Source of the DNA: CAG-177 sp964587915
GTDB taxonomy: Bacteria > Bacillota > Clostridia > Oscillospirales > Acutalibacteraceae
Direction: 5' to 3'
Length of the DNA stretch: 52,958 nt
Assembly: GCA_964587915.1 (NCBI GenBank)
Contig: CAZPMK010000010.1
Coordinates: 1-52,958 of the forward strand
The notes under the pieces are model-generated. The model saw only the letters and a list, made by a program, of their open reading frames with translations, made no database searches and had not been told where the DNA came from. Both the position numbers and the translations under genes were made by a program. Shown piece after piece: positions 43,856 to 52,773 of this stretch (its first letter is position 1; each line of letters opens with the position of its first letter).

Positions 43856-44566
43856 TCAATAGCCGTTTACGCCCTTTCTCTGCATTGCACCGAGAATTTT
43901 CTCGCGGACGTTACCGTATTTCTTTTCGAGAGAATTAAGGAACTGCTTTACTTCCTCTCTTTCGGTATTGCCGTCGGCAGGACATTTGCTCTTGACGACG
44001 GGCAGATTCTCCTTTCTGCAAACCCTTGCACAGTCACTTTCTCTTGCAAAAATCAAAGGCCGTATCATATAAATATCCTTGCGTGAAAGATATGTAACCG
44101 GCATGAAGCAGTCAAGCGTACCGCCGTTAAAAAGGTTCATTATGAATGTTTCCGCGACATCGTCAAGATGATGACCGAGTGCTATTTTGTTGCACCCTGC
44201 CTCCTTTGCGGCATCGTGCAAGGCTCCGCGTCTCATTCTTGCACACAGACTGCACGGATTACTTTCTTTTCTTATATCGAAAATTACCTCGGCAAGCTGC
44301 GTTCTTTTAATTATATACTCAACTTCAAGGCTTCTGCAAAGCTCCTCAACGGCTGAATAATCCGCATCCTCTCCGCCGAAACGGGGATCAAGAGTAATTG
44401 CAACAAGCTCGAATTTTGCAGGATAGAATTTTCTGAGCATCGCCATTCCCGCAAGCAACGCAACGGAATCCTTGCCTCCCGAAACGCCCACGGCAATTCT
44501 GTCGCCGTCATTTATCATATCGTACCGCTGACACGCCGAACGCATATAACTCAATAGCTTTTGCAT
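43856..44566 (-). CDS. TtcA-like tRNA 2-thiocytidine synthetase
   Basis: A 236-residue PP-loop ATPase of the TtcA/TilS group: PP-loop GVSGGKDSVALL, a CSLCARMRRGAL motif (CxxC) and GHHLDDVAETFIMNLF. TtcA adds sulfur to cytidine 32 of tRNA using an iron-sulfur cluster. ATG preceded by GAAGG; it starts three bases after the ymdB stop. Assignment to TtcA rather than another PP-loop thiolase rests on these motifs and the size. Confidence 0.88.
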   Translation of the reverse strand: MQKLLSYMRSACQRYDMINDGDRIAVGVSGGKDSVALLAGMAMLRKFYPAKFELVAITLDPRFGGEDADYSAVEELCRSLEVEYIIKRTQLAEVIFDIRKESNPCSLCARMRRGALHDAAKEAGCNKIALGHHLDDVAETFIMNLFNGGTLDCFMPVTYLSRKDIYMIRPLIFARESDCARVCRKENLPVVKSKCPADGNTEREEVKQFLNSLEKKYGNVREKILGAMQRKGVNGY

Positions 44567-44569
44567 TGT

Positions 44570-45343
44570 TTAACCTTCCGTCGTAACGGGTTCAACGGAA
44601 ATCGCCTTGCCCGTTTTATTATCAATTTCAAAAATACAGCCGTTCATCATGCATTCTCCCTCGGCAGGATCAAATCGAGCAGGCATTCCCGTTCTGAGCC
44701 ATTCAATGGAAATCTCTTTTTTTACGCCGAGAACCGACTGCTTAACTCCCGTCATTCCCAAATCGGAAATGTACGCCGTGCCGTTCGGGAGAATTTGAGC
44801 ATCAGCCGTCATGACATGGGTATGTGTTCCGAACACCGCCGACACCCTGCCGTCAAGATAAAAACCCAACGCACGCTTTTCCGCCGTGGCTTCGGCATGG
44901 AAATCCACCAACTTTATGCGGCATTCCTCAAGCTCGGGCAAAATTTCATCCGCAACGGCAAAGGGATTGTCGCATCTGTCCATATACGCCATGCCCGATA
45001 AATTCACTATTCCGACCTTGACAAAGCCCATATCGACAACGGTAAGACCCTTGCCCGGATTTCTTTTATTGAAATTTGCGGGGCGGATGATATCGTCACG
45101 CTCATCGAGCATATTGAAAAATTCTCTGCGGCGATAAACATGGTTACCCGTCGTTATGATATCCACTCCGCTGTCAAAAAGATACTGAGCCGAAAACGGC
45201 GTTATCCCGTTGCCGACTGCCGAATTTTCGCCGTTTGCAATGCAAAGGTCAATCCCCTTAAATTTCTTGTAGGACGGCAAAATACTGCGTAAATATTCAC
45301 AGCCTGCCGCCGACACTACGTCACCGATAGCAAGGATGTTCAT
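44570..45343 (-). CDS. ymdB: YmdB-type metallophosphoesterase
   Basis: A 257-residue TIGR00282/YmdB-family phosphodiesterase: ILAIGDVVSAAG, ANGENSAVGNGITP, TTGNHVYRR, PANFNKRNPGKG, VDFHAEATAEK and FGTHTHVMTADAQILPNGTAYISDLGMTG, all family motifs with the metal-binding residues. YmdB hydrolyses 2',3'-cAMP and affects gene expression. In Bacillus it sits next to rny, as here (55 bases apart). ATG at 45341-45343 after GGAGGG; the longer frame to 45376 overlaps the hairpin between the genes. Confidence 0.95.
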   Translation of the reverse strand: MNILAIGDVVSAAGCEYLRSILPSYKKFKGIDLCIANGENSAVGNGITPFSAQYLFDSGVDIITTGNHVYRRREFFNMLDERDDIIRPANFNKRNPGKGLTVVDMGFVKVGIVNLSGMAYMDRCDNPFAVADEILPELEECRIKLVDFHAEATAEKRALGFYLDGRVSAVFGTHTHVMTADAQILPNGTAYISDLGMTGVKQSVLGVKKEISIEWLRTGMPARFDPAEGECMMNGCIFEIDNKTGKAISVEPVTTEG

Positions 45344-45360
45344 TCTTTCCCTCCGAAAAT

Positions 45361-45386
45361 AAAGAGGGACTGCCAAAGCAGTCCCC
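45361..45386 (-). terminator. Terminator or attenuator between rny and ymdB
   Basis: GGGACTGC (45366-45373) pairs with GCAGTCCC (45378-45385), loop of four, followed on the minus strand by TCTTTATTTT. It would limit read-through from rny into ymdB. Confidence 0.75.
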
Positions 45387-45398
45387 CATATGCTATGT

Positions 45399-46952
45399 TT
45401 ACTTTGCGTAATCCGTGGTTCTGCTCTCTCTGATGAGGTTAACTTTTATCTGACCGGGATATTCCATACTGCTCTCAATCTTCTGAGCGATATCTCTTGC
45501 AAGCAGTACCATTTTTTCATCGGAAACAAGCTCGGGCTTAACCATGATGCGAACCTCTCTGCCCGCCTGAATCGCGTAGGAGCGTTCAACACCGTCAAAT
45601 GAGGTGGCGATTTCCTCGAGCTTTTCAAGACGCTTGATGTAGTTCTGGACATCCTCTCGTCTTGCACCGGGTCTTGCCGCGGAAATTGCATCTGCCGCCT
45701 GAACAAGCATTGCAACAATTGTCTTTGCTTCAACGTCACCGTGATGAGCCTTTATTGCGTGAAGGATATTTTCATTTTCTTTATATCTCTTTGCAAACTC
45801 AACGCCGAGATCAACGTGTGAGCCTTCCATTTCATGGTCGAGTGCCTTGCCTATATCATGAAGCAAGCCCGCTCTCTTTGCCGTCTTAACGTCGGTGCCA
45901 AGTTCCGAAGCCATAAGACCTGCAATATAAGAAACCTCGAGTGAATGGTTGAGCACGTTCTGACCGTAGCTTGTACGGTATCTGAGTTTACCGAGGAGCT
46001 TGACAATTTCGGGGTGAACATTGTTTACGCCCGCATCAATGAGTGCTCTCTCGCCCGTCTGCTTAATGGTAGCCTCAACCTCACGCTTTGCCTTTTCGTA
46101 CATTTCTTCAATTCTTGCGGGATGTATTCTGCCGTCGGCAATGAGCTTTTCAAGAGTAACTCTCGCTATTTCGCGGCGAACGGGATCAAAGCTGGATACA
46201 GTGATAGCCTCGGGAGTATCATCTATTATGAGGTCAACGCCCGTTATCATTTCAAGCGTGCGGACATTTCTGCCCTCTCTGCCGATTATTCTGCCCTTCA
46301 TTTCATCATTGGGCAACGCAACAACGGAAACGGTAGTCTCCGCCGCATGGTCTGCCGCACAGCGCTGAATTGCAGTTGTGATAATCTCACGGGCAAGCTG
46401 CTCGGATTCATCCTTTGTTCTCTGCTCAAATTCCTGAATTTTGACCGCCTTTTCGTGGTCGAGATTTTCTTCGAGAATGTTGAGAATATACGATTTTGCC
46501 TGCTCCTGAGAGAAGCCCGATATTCTTTCGAGCATTTCAAACTGGCTCTTTTTCAAGCTCTCGATTTCTTCGAGCTTTTCATCCGCCTGCTTGATTTTTT
46601 TGTTAAGAGTTTCCTCTTTCTTTTCAAGGTTCTCGGTCTTCTTATCAAGCGTTTCTTCTTTTTGATTGATACGCCTTTCCATACGCTGAACCTCATTGCG
46701 TCTTTCACGAAGCTCACGCTCCGTTTCGGTTCTCTGCTTATGGATTTCGTCCTTTGCCTCAAGTATCGCTTCTTTTTTCTTTGCTTCGGCAGTCGCAATT
46801 GCATCGCTGACGATTTTGTTGGCTTCCTGCTCCGCTGAGCCTATGGCTGCCTCGGCAATTTTTTTCCTACGCAAACCGCCGAGTATGAAAAATACCACTG
46901 CACCCACTACGAATGCTGCGACGGCAATAAGAATAACAAGCCAAAGTTCGAT
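45399..46952 (-). CDS. rny: Ribonuclease Y
   Basis: Membrane-bound endoribonuclease that starts mRNA decay; 517 residues here, close to the 520 of Bacillus RNase Y. N-terminal membrane helix, a long coiled coil (about residues 40-210, rich in E, K, R), KH domain (MKGRIIGREGRNVRTLEM) and HD domain (GLLHDIGKALDHE; HHGDVEA). The canonical GTG at 46907 would cut the membrane helix short and has no ribosome site. Reading back in frame, the only candidate that keeps a full helix is ATC at 46950-46952, eight bases after AGGAGG; no ATG, GTG or TTG occurs between the upstream in-frame stop and 46907. The start is therefore inferred to be ATC, or there is a sequence error near 46950-46965. Confidence 0.9.
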   Translation of the reverse strand: MELWLVILIAVAAFVVGAVVFFILGGLRRKKIAEAAIGSAEQEANKIVSDAIATAEAKKKEAILEAKDEIHKQRTETERELRERRNEVQRMERRINQKEETLDKKTENLEKKEETLNKKIKQADEKLEEIESLKKSQFEMLERISGFSQEQAKSYILNILEENLDHEKAVKIQEFEQRTKDESEQLAREIITTAIQRCAADHAAETTVSVVALPNDEMKGRIIGREGRNVRTLEMITGVDLIIDDTPEAITVSSFDPVRREIARVTLEKLIADGRIHPARIEEMYEKAKREVEATIKQTGERALIDAGVNNVHPEIVKLLGKLRYRTSYGQNVLNHSLEVSYIAGLMASELGTDVKTAKRAGLLHDIGKALDHEMEGSHVDLGVEFAKRYKENENILHAIKAHHGDVEAKTIVAMLVQAADAISAARPGARREDVQNYIKRLEKLEEIATSFDGVERSYAIQAGREVRIMVKPELVSDEKMVLLARDIAQKIESSMEYPGQIKVNLIRESRTTDYAK

Positions 46953-47083
46953 AGTGCATTCCTCCTTTTCTGCTTTTTTGCGTGTTCATACACAAACAAA
47001 TAAAAATAAAATTAAAAAATCAATACATGGTGCTTCGGAGGTCATTACCCCCGATCTTGGCACAATATAACACCATTGTATCT

Positions 47084-47112
47084 ATAGTATACTTTTAGAG
47101 GGTCATTGTCAA
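47084..47112 (-). promoter_or_regulatory. Sigma-A promoter of rny
   Basis: TTGACA (47107-47112) and TACTAT (47084-47089), spacing 17, minus strand. It leaves a leader of about 125 bases before the RNase Y start and diverges from the thrS promoter. Confidence 0.6.
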
Positions 47113-47143
47113 GTTTTTTTATACATTTTTATTTAAATTTCTA

Positions 47144-47172
47144 TTGACAACCTCTGCACACGGTGATAATAT
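47144..47172 (+). promoter_or_regulatory. Sigma-A promoter of the thrS T-box leader
   Basis: TTGACA (47144-47149), 17-base spacer, TAATAT (47167-47172), followed by the T-box leader. Confidence 0.8.
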
Positions 47173-47178
47173 AGACAG

Positions 47179-47412
47179 GTAACATTGTAAAATCTGTGAC
47201 GCAGACGGCACTTTTGTAACCGCCTTTTCCAGAGAACCGCTCCCTCGGCTGTAAGAGCGGTAAGGGTGTAAAAGTGCTACCACTGCCGAGTGCTTGTCGA
47301 AACAAGGCAAGCCGTTTCAGCCGCGTTAAGGCTGTAAGAGTGTCGGCGTATGCCGGAATACGGGTGGAACCGTGGAGCTTTTCGCTTCATCCTGTCTTGG
47401 GATGGGGCGTAT
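47179..47412 (+). promoter_or_regulatory. T-box leader of thrS
   Basis: Transcription attenuator sensing uncharged tRNA-Thr. Stem I lower helix CGGCA/TGCCG and upper helix CACTTTT/AAAAGTG enclose a 3' specifier loop CTACCAC, in which ACC (47279-47281) is a Thr codon. The T-box bulge sequence GGGTGGAACCG is at 47362-47372. A CATCC/GGATG hairpin (about 47388-47406) with a following T-rich stretch is the terminator. When uncharged tRNA binds, the antiterminator forms and thrS is transcribed. Confidence 0.88.
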
Positions 47413-47438
47413 TTTATTTTGTACGAAAGGATGATTTT

Positions 47439-49352
47439 ATGATAAAAGTTACACTTAAAGACGGCGTTGTTAAGGAATTTGACAGCGGAATAACCGCCGC
47501 CGAGGTCGCAAAAAGTCTCGGAATGGGACTTTACAAGGCGGCTTGCGTATCCAAAATCAACGGCGAGGTAAAGGATTTGAGAACTCCCCTTACCGAGGAT
47601 TGCTCTCTTGAAATTCTCACCTTTGACGACCCCGACGGAAAGTGGGCACTGCGTCACACCGCCTCCCACATTCTTGCTCAGGCTGTCAAGAGACTTTTCC
47701 CCGAGGCAAAGCTCGCCATAGGTCCTGCAATTGATAACGGCTTCTATTACGATTTTGACGTTGACGTTCCCTTCACTCCCGACGTTCTCGAAAAAATCGA
47801 AGCAGAGATGAAGAAGATAGTCAAAGAGGGTCTTCCTCTTGAAAAATATGAGCTTGACCCCGAGGACGCCATCAAGATGATGGAGGAAAAGGGCGAAGTA
47901 TTCAAGGTTGAGCTTATCCGCGAGCACTCCGGCAAGGGCGAAAAGATTTCGTTCTACCGTCAGGGCGAATTTGACGAGCTGTGTGCAGGACCTCACGTGC
48001 CCGACACAAGCAGAGTCAAGGCGTTCAAGCTCACCTCCTGCACCGGTGCATATTGGAGAGGCGACTCCAAAAATAAGATGCTCCAGAGAATTTACGGTAC
48101 CGCATTCACCAAAAAGGACGACCTTGAAGCCTATCTTGCCGCCATCGAGGAGGCAAAGAAAAGAGACCACAGAAAGCTCGGCAAGGAGCTTGGACTTTTT
48201 GCCATGCTCGACGAGGGCCCCGGCTTCCCGTTCTTCCTGCCCAACGGCATGACCCTGCGTAATACTCTTATAGAATATTGGCGTCAGGTTCACAAGAGAT
48301 ACGGCTATGTTGAGATTTCAACTCCCATGATGCTCAACCGTGCTCTTTGGGAACGCAGCGGTCACTGGGATCACTATAAAGAGAATATGTACACCACCGT
48401 AATCGACGAAACGGATTTTGCCGTAAAGCCGATGAACTGCCCCGGCGGAATGCTTGTCTATAAGCTCCAGCCGCACTCCTACAGAGACCTTCCTCTCAGA
48501 GTCGGCGAGCTCGGACTTGTTCACCGTCATGAGCTGAGCGGTGCTCTGCACGGACTTTTCCGTGTCCGTTGCTTCACTCAGGATGATGCCCACATCTTCA
48601 TGACATGGGATCAGATGAAGGATGAAATAAAGAACGTTGTCCGTCTTTTCGATGAGGTATATTCAGTATTCGGTCTGACCTATCAAATCGAGGTTTCCAC
48701 CATGCCCGAGGACCACATGGGCGACGTAAAGGATTGGAATTTCGCAACGGAAACACTCAAGGCCGCCGTTACGGAAATGGGCAAGGATTTCGTCATCAAC
48801 GAGGGTGACGGTGCATTCTACGGCCCGAAGCTCGACTTCCACCTTTCCGATTCTCTCGGCAGAACATGGCAATGCGGCACGATTCAGCTCGATATGCAGC
48901 TTCCCGAACGCTTTGAGCTTGAATACACGGGTGCCGACGGCGAAAAGCACCGTCCCGTTATGATTCACCGCGTTGTTCTCGGCTCGATTGAACGCTTCAT
49001 CGGCGTTATCACGGAGCATTTTGCAGGTGCATTCCCGCTCTGGCTTGCTCCCGTTCAGGTTAAAATTCTCCCGATTGCCGATCGTCATCACGACTACGCA
49101 AAGGAAGTTTGTGCAAAGCTCGAAGCAATGGGTCTGCGTGTTGAGGTTGACGAGAGAAGCGAAAAAATCGGCTACAAAATCAGAGAAGCTCAGCTTCACA
49201 AGATTCCGTATATGCTTCTTGTCGGCGATAAAGAAATTGAGGACGGCACTGTTTCCGTTCGTAAGAGAGGCGAGGGAGATCTCGGTGCAAGCAAGGTTGA
49301 CGACTTTGCCGCCGCCGCTCTCGAAGATGTCGCTTCAAAGAAAATTTGGTAA
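47439..49352 (+). CDS. thrS: Threonyl-tRNA synthetase
   Basis: Class II aminoacyl-tRNA synthetase of 637 residues, the usual bacterial length. TGS domain (about 1-60), SAD editing domain (RHTASHILAQAVKRLFP, with zinc-like Cys/His further on), catalytic core with motif 1, MNCPGGM, RVRCFTQDDAHIF motif 2 and GSIERFIGVITEHF motif 3, then an anticodon-binding domain (about 535-637). It charges tRNA-Thr in the cytoplasm. The ATG at 47439 follows GAAAGGATGA and comes directly after the T-box terminator; the frame is open further upstream, but that part is the leader. Confidence 0.97.
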   Translation: MIKVTLKDGVVKEFDSGITAAEVAKSLGMGLYKAACVSKINGEVKDLRTPLTEDCSLEILTFDDPDGKWALRHTASHILAQAVKRLFPEAKLAIGPAIDNGFYYDFDVDVPFTPDVLEKIEAEMKKIVKEGLPLEKYELDPEDAIKMMEEKGEVFKVELIREHSGKGEKISFYRQGEFDELCAGPHVPDTSRVKAFKLTSCTGAYWRGDSKNKMLQRIYGTAFTKKDDLEAYLAAIEEAKKRDHRKLGKELGLFAMLDEGPGFPFFLPNGMTLRNTLIEYWRQVHKRYGYVEISTPMMLNRALWERSGHWDHYKENMYTTVIDETDFAVKPMNCPGGMLVYKLQPHSYRDLPLRVGELGLVHRHELSGALHGLFRVRCFTQDDAHIFMTWDQMKDEIKNVVRLFDEVYSVFGLTYQIEVSTMPEDHMGDVKDWNFATETLKAAVTEMGKDFVINEGDGAFYGPKLDFHLSDSLGRTWQCGTIQLDMQLPERFELEYTGADGEKHRPVMIHRVVLGSIERFIGVITEHFAGAFPLWLAPVQVKILPIADRHHDYAKEVCAKLEAMGLRVEVDERSEKIGYKIREAQLHKIPYMLLVGDKEIEDGTVSVRKRGEGDLGASKVDDFAAAALEDVASKKIW

Positions 49353-49368
49353 AATTTTGAACAATTCC

Positions 49369-49405
49369 AAAAGCACGCACATCATTTACGGTGTGCGTGC
49401 TTTTT
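49369..49405 (+). terminator. Terminator of thrS
   Basis: A 12-bp stem AAAGCACGCACA/TGTGCGTGCTTT, loop TCATTTACGG, followed by TTTTCG; just after the thrS stop. Confidence 0.85.
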
Positions 49406-49481
49406 CGTCGGTTTTTTATTTTATCTCAACCGTTCTTTTTTCGGTGCTGTTTCGGAAGTTTTTCAAATGTTAGAAAATCGA

Positions 49482-49517
49482 AAATCCCCCTCAGCTTTAT
49501 CGGGCTTTGGGGGATTT
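49482..49517 (-). terminator. Terminator of pgm and the small SPDTG gene
   Basis: AAATCCCCC (49482-49490) pairs with GGGGGATTT (49509-49517), followed on the minus strand by a short T-rich tail. Confidence 0.65.
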
Positions 49518-49526
49518 AACTCATTT

Positions 49527-49760
49527 TTACTTTTTCTTAACAAATTTCGGCATTAACAAGCACACCGCTATAACCGCTATTGCAACCACGGCGGCGACTA
49601 TCACCCAAACGTGGCTTTGACTTCCCGTATCGGGTGAAGCACTTGCAAGCACCGAAGCATCTGCGGCAAACACGCTGACGGCGGCGGTCACTACGCCGAG
49701 CACCATGACGGCGCACAGAACTATGGCTACTATACGCACGAACAGACTGCGTTTATTCAT
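49527..49760 (-). CDS. Small exported protein with SPDTG wall-anchor-like motif
   Basis: A 77-residue protein: signal peptide (1-33, MNKRSLFVRIVAIVLCAVMV..., cleavage near VFA), a short linker, SPDTG, a hydrophobic helix and a KFVKKK tail. Its mature part is only about 15 residues before the anchor, too short for an independent domain, so it may be a degenerate surface protein or a peptide source. SPDTG is one step from the LPxTG consensus. It lies 18 bases after the phosphoglucomutase gene. Compare the IPSTG protein at 19728-20183. Confidence 0.55.
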   Translation of the reverse strand: MNKRSLFVRIVAIVLCAVMVLGVVTAAVSVFAADASVLASASPDTGSQSHVWVIVAAVVAIAVIAVCLLMPKFVKKK

Positions 49761-49778
49761 AATTTATTCTCCGTTCCG

Positions 49779-51500
49779 TTAATTGATTTTAAGGAGGGCT
49801 TTCATCGCCTCGCCGAGCCTTGCGGCGGTATTTTCGGCATCTGCGGCATCCTTACCGCAACCGGTGATGTAGACCTTGATTTTCGGCTCCGTGCCCGATG
49901 GACGGACTATGGCAAAATTTCCGTCGGGAAGTGAATAGGCAAGAACGTTCGATTTCGGCAGACCCGTGCTTCTCTTTTCGCCCGTGTCGGTATTCGTTAT
50001 CGTACCCGCATCAAAATCGTGTACCTCAAGCACTCTCATTCCTGCAAGCTCCGACGGCGGTGAAACACGGGTATCGTTCATGATTTCGCCCATCTTCACC
50101 ATTCCGCTTGCACCCTCAAACATGAAGTTATACAGGCGGTTGCAGTAGAAGCCGAACTCGGCATACAGCTCATTGAGAACATCGACAAGCGTTTTGCCCT
50201 GCTCCTTGTAATAAGCCGCCATTTCGCATATCATAAGGGAAGCGGCAACGGCATCCTTGTCTCTTGCATGAGTGCCGATAAGATAGCCGTAGCTTTCCTC
50301 AAAGCCCATGAGGAAACGGTTTTCATCGCCCGTCTTTTCGAGCTTCGCTATAAATTCGCCGACATACTTAAAGCCCGTGAGAACATCGACAACCGTACAG
50401 CCGTATTTTTCCGCAACCTTATTGAAAAGCGGAGTTGAAACAAAGGATTTCGTCATAAACATTCCCTCGGTGGGAAGTCCCTTTTCACGCCTTGCGGATA
50501 AAATGTAGTTTGCAAGCAGTACGCCGACATCATTGCCCGAAAGCAGGACATATTCACCGTTCGTCAGCACGGCAATGCCCACTCTGTCGCAGTCGGGGTC
50601 GGTGGCAAGCAGGATATCCGCCTTTTCCGTCTTCGTCATTTCAAGTCCGCATTCAAAAACCTGACGGATTTCGGGATTCGGATACGGGCAGGTCGGGAAT
50701 TTACCGTCGGGCAATTCCTGCTCCTTTACAACCGAAACATTTTCAAAGCCCGCTCTTGAAAGAATTGTTCTTACGGGGATATTTCCCGTGCCGTTAAGCG
50801 GGGTGTAAATTATCTTTATATCGCTTCTTTTGATGACCTCGGGATTTATCGGGCGTTGCATGACAAGGGCGTAAAACTCCTCAACAACGCTGTCGGGGAT
50901 GTACTCGATAAGTCCGCTTTTCTCGGCATCGTCAAAAGGCACGGCTTTTATATCCGAGAACATATCGACCTTTCTTATGCACTCGTAGGTTGCCGCCGCC
51001 GCTTCCTCCGTCATTTGGAAGCCTGCAGGATCGTAGCATTTATATCCGTTGTATTTTGACGGATTGTGGCTTGCGGTGATGACTATTCCGCTCTTGCATT
51101 TAAGCCTCATAACCGCATAGGAAAGCAGCGGAGTGGGCATAAGACGCGGATAAATATACACCTTGATTCCGTTTGCGGCAAGGATCTCTGCACAGCGGCG
51201 TGAAAAAATATCGGAATTTATCCTTGAATCATAGCCTATCGCAACGCTCGGATTTTCGTAAGCACCGTTCAGATAATCGGCAAGTCCCTGCGTTGCCTGA
51301 CCGACGGTATAGATGTTCATACGGTTCGTTCCCGCACCCAAAACGCCTCTGAGACCCGCAGTACCGAATTCAAGATTTTTATAGAATCGGTCAAGGATTT
51401 CTTCCTCGTTATCCTTGATTGCAAGCAGCTCCTCATGCGTTTGCGTATCGTTTTCGGTGCTTTCAAGCCACAGCTCATACAGCTTCTTAAAATCGTTCAT
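49779..51500 (-). CDS. Phosphoglucomutase / phosphomannomutase
   Basis: A 573-residue enzyme of the alpha-D-phosphohexomutase family, resembling PgcA of Bacillus. Four domains with the hallmark sites: phosphoserine loop ITASHNPSKYNGYK, metal loop DPDCDRVG, sugar loop GFEESYGYLIG and phosphate loop RPSGTEPKIKVYI. It interconverts glucose 1- and 6-phosphate, feeding glycogen, cell-wall polymers and lipids. ATG at 51498-51500 after AGGAG. Confidence 0.94.
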   Translation of the reverse strand: MNDFKKLYELWLESTENDTQTHEELLAIKDNEEEILDRFYKNLEFGTAGLRGVLGAGTNRMNIYTVGQATQGLADYLNGAYENPSVAIGYDSRINSDIFSRRCAEILAANGIKVYIYPRLMPTPLLSYAVMRLKCKSGIVITASHNPSKYNGYKCYDPAGFQMTEEAAAATYECIRKVDMFSDIKAVPFDDAEKSGLIEYIPDSVVEEFYALVMQRPINPEVIKRSDIKIIYTPLNGTGNIPVRTILSRAGFENVSVVKEQELPDGKFPTCPYPNPEIRQVFECGLEMTKTEKADILLATDPDCDRVGIAVLTNGEYVLLSGNDVGVLLANYILSARREKGLPTEGMFMTKSFVSTPLFNKVAEKYGCTVVDVLTGFKYVGEFIAKLEKTGDENRFLMGFEESYGYLIGTHARDKDAVAASLMICEMAAYYKEQGKTLVDVLNELYAEFGFYCNRLYNFMFEGASGMVKMGEIMNDTRVSPPSELAGMRVLEVHDFDAGTITNTDTGEKRSTGLPKSNVLAYSLPDGNFAIVRPSGTEPKIKVYITGCGKDAADAENTAARLGEAMKALLKIN

Positions 51501-51607
51501 AACGGCACTCCTTTATATATAATCTGCCGACCCTGCGGCACGGCGGTATTCTCCGATTATTATTTTACCCGTTTTCTTGCCCGTTGTCAATGTTTTGAAT
51601 ATAAAAG

Positions 51608-51636
51608 TTGACTATATGATAAATTGTTGCTATAAT
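51608..51636 (+). promoter_or_regulatory. Sigma-A promoter of the DUF4474 gene
   Basis: TTGACT (51608-51613), 17-base spacer, TATAAT (51631-51636), 36 bases upstream of the ATG. Confidence 0.7.
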
Positions 51637-51672
51637 AGCAATACTTAAAATTGTGCTTTTTGGGGTGATTAA

Positions 51673-52686
51673 ATGAACAACAAAAAATTAACGGCGGCAA
51701 TTGTCACCGTTGCGGCGGCAATTGTATGCTTGGCGGCAATTTTGATAGTGAAGCATTCCGCCTCTCCCGCCGTCCGACCCGTTGAGGGAAGCGTTTCCGA
51801 TGTGCAAAGCAGTACGCATTCGTATGTTTATCCGAGCGAAACAACATACACCGAGCCTGCTTCGGAGGCAGAGACAAAAACGGAGTCGGCAACCGATTCC
51901 GTCACCGAAAAAACAACGCTTGAAAAAATCACCGATAAGGTTACTGCGGCGGTGCAGACAACGGCGGAGCTTACAACTCTTGTTAAAGGAAAATTCTCCG
52001 AGGTATTCACCCTGCCGCAAGCACCGAAATACATTCCGCCCGACGTGAACATTGATTTCAACAAGGTAAACCTTGCATCCTACAAATATGATCCGAACGG
52101 CAACTATTATTACACCGACGACAAGGATTGCTGGCAGTCCAACTTCGGCTACAATGAGGGCTATGACAGCTTGGCTGTTGTAGGAGTCATGTATTACGAC
52201 ACCGTTCGCACGAAATTTGTATATGATAATAAAGAATGGCTCATTCAGATATGGAAAGGTCAGTACGGCTACTGCTTCGTCGGCGGAGAGGTAGGAGTTT
52301 ACACAAGACCTATCGGCAAGAGCGGAAGTGCCTATTCCTGTGCCGCAAAAGAGGATTGGCTCAAAATGGAAATGACCTTACTGTGGAAGTTCAACGGCGG
52401 TGACTACGAGCCCGTTTTCACCCGTCCGTACACCGATTATTGGTGGTGTACCGGCTTCGTTGTCGGCTATGAAGCGGATGAATCACGCCTCAACCGCGAG
52501 CAGTTCAGAATGATAACGCACATCACCTTTAAGGATACCGCCATGGCGGAGGCTTTCTGCAAGGCGTTTGAAGCAAACGGATTTAAGCGTGTTTCAAAGC
52601 TCAATAATACCGAAAAGGATACCTTCGTTCAGCTCGGACCCGATGTCGCCTTTGTTTGGCAGAGCATAAATCAGCACATAATATAA
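51673..52686 (+). CDS. Membrane-anchored or secreted DUF4474-like protein
   Basis: A 337-residue protein with an N-terminal signal/anchor (residues 6-26), a Ser/Thr/Glu-rich linker (about 30-115) and a C-terminal domain like DUF4474: YKYDPNGNYYYTDDKDCWQ, FGYNEGYD, YDTVRTKFVY, LIQIWKGQYGYCFVGGEVGVY. The function of this domain is not known to me. It has its own promoter and stands alone. Linker composition resembles that of the wall-anchored protein at 19728. Confidence 0.7.
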   Translation: MNNKKLTAAIVTVAAAIVCLAAILIVKHSASPAVRPVEGSVSDVQSSTHSYVYPSETTYTEPASEAETKTESATDSVTEKTTLEKITDKVTAAVQTTAELTTLVKGKFSEVFTLPQAPKYIPPDVNIDFNKVNLASYKYDPNGNYYYTDDKDCWQSNFGYNEGYDSLAVVGVMYYDTVRTKFVYDNKEWLIQIWKGQYGYCFVGGEVGVYTRPIGKSGSAYSCAAKEDWLKMEMTLLWKFNGGDYEPVFTRPYTDYWWCTGFVVGYEADESRLNREQFRMITHITFKDTAMAEAFCKAFEANGFKRVSKLNNTEKDTFVQLGPDVAFVWQSINQHII

Positions 52687-52707
52687 ATCATATTTCAGTT
52701 GAAGCAA

Positions 52708-52735
52708 GACAGCCCGCAGAAATCTGCGGGCTGTC
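52708..52735. terminator. Strong hairpin between convergent genes
   Basis: A perfect 13-bp stem (52708-52720 with 52723-52735, GACAGCCCGCAGA) with a two-base loop. No long T-run on either side, so termination would be weak unless Rho acts. Confidence 0.5.
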
Positions 52736-52773
52736 TGTGCGTAAAAAGCAAATGCTGTTAAAAGGGATTGTAA

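Noticed and set aside
45945..46838. A 297-codon plus-strand frame opposite rny
   Set aside because: Phe/Leu-rich antisense of the RNase Y coiled coil; not a gene.
47277..48293. A 338-codon minus-strand frame opposite thrS and the T-box
   Set aside because: Antisense shadow of a certain gene and its leader.
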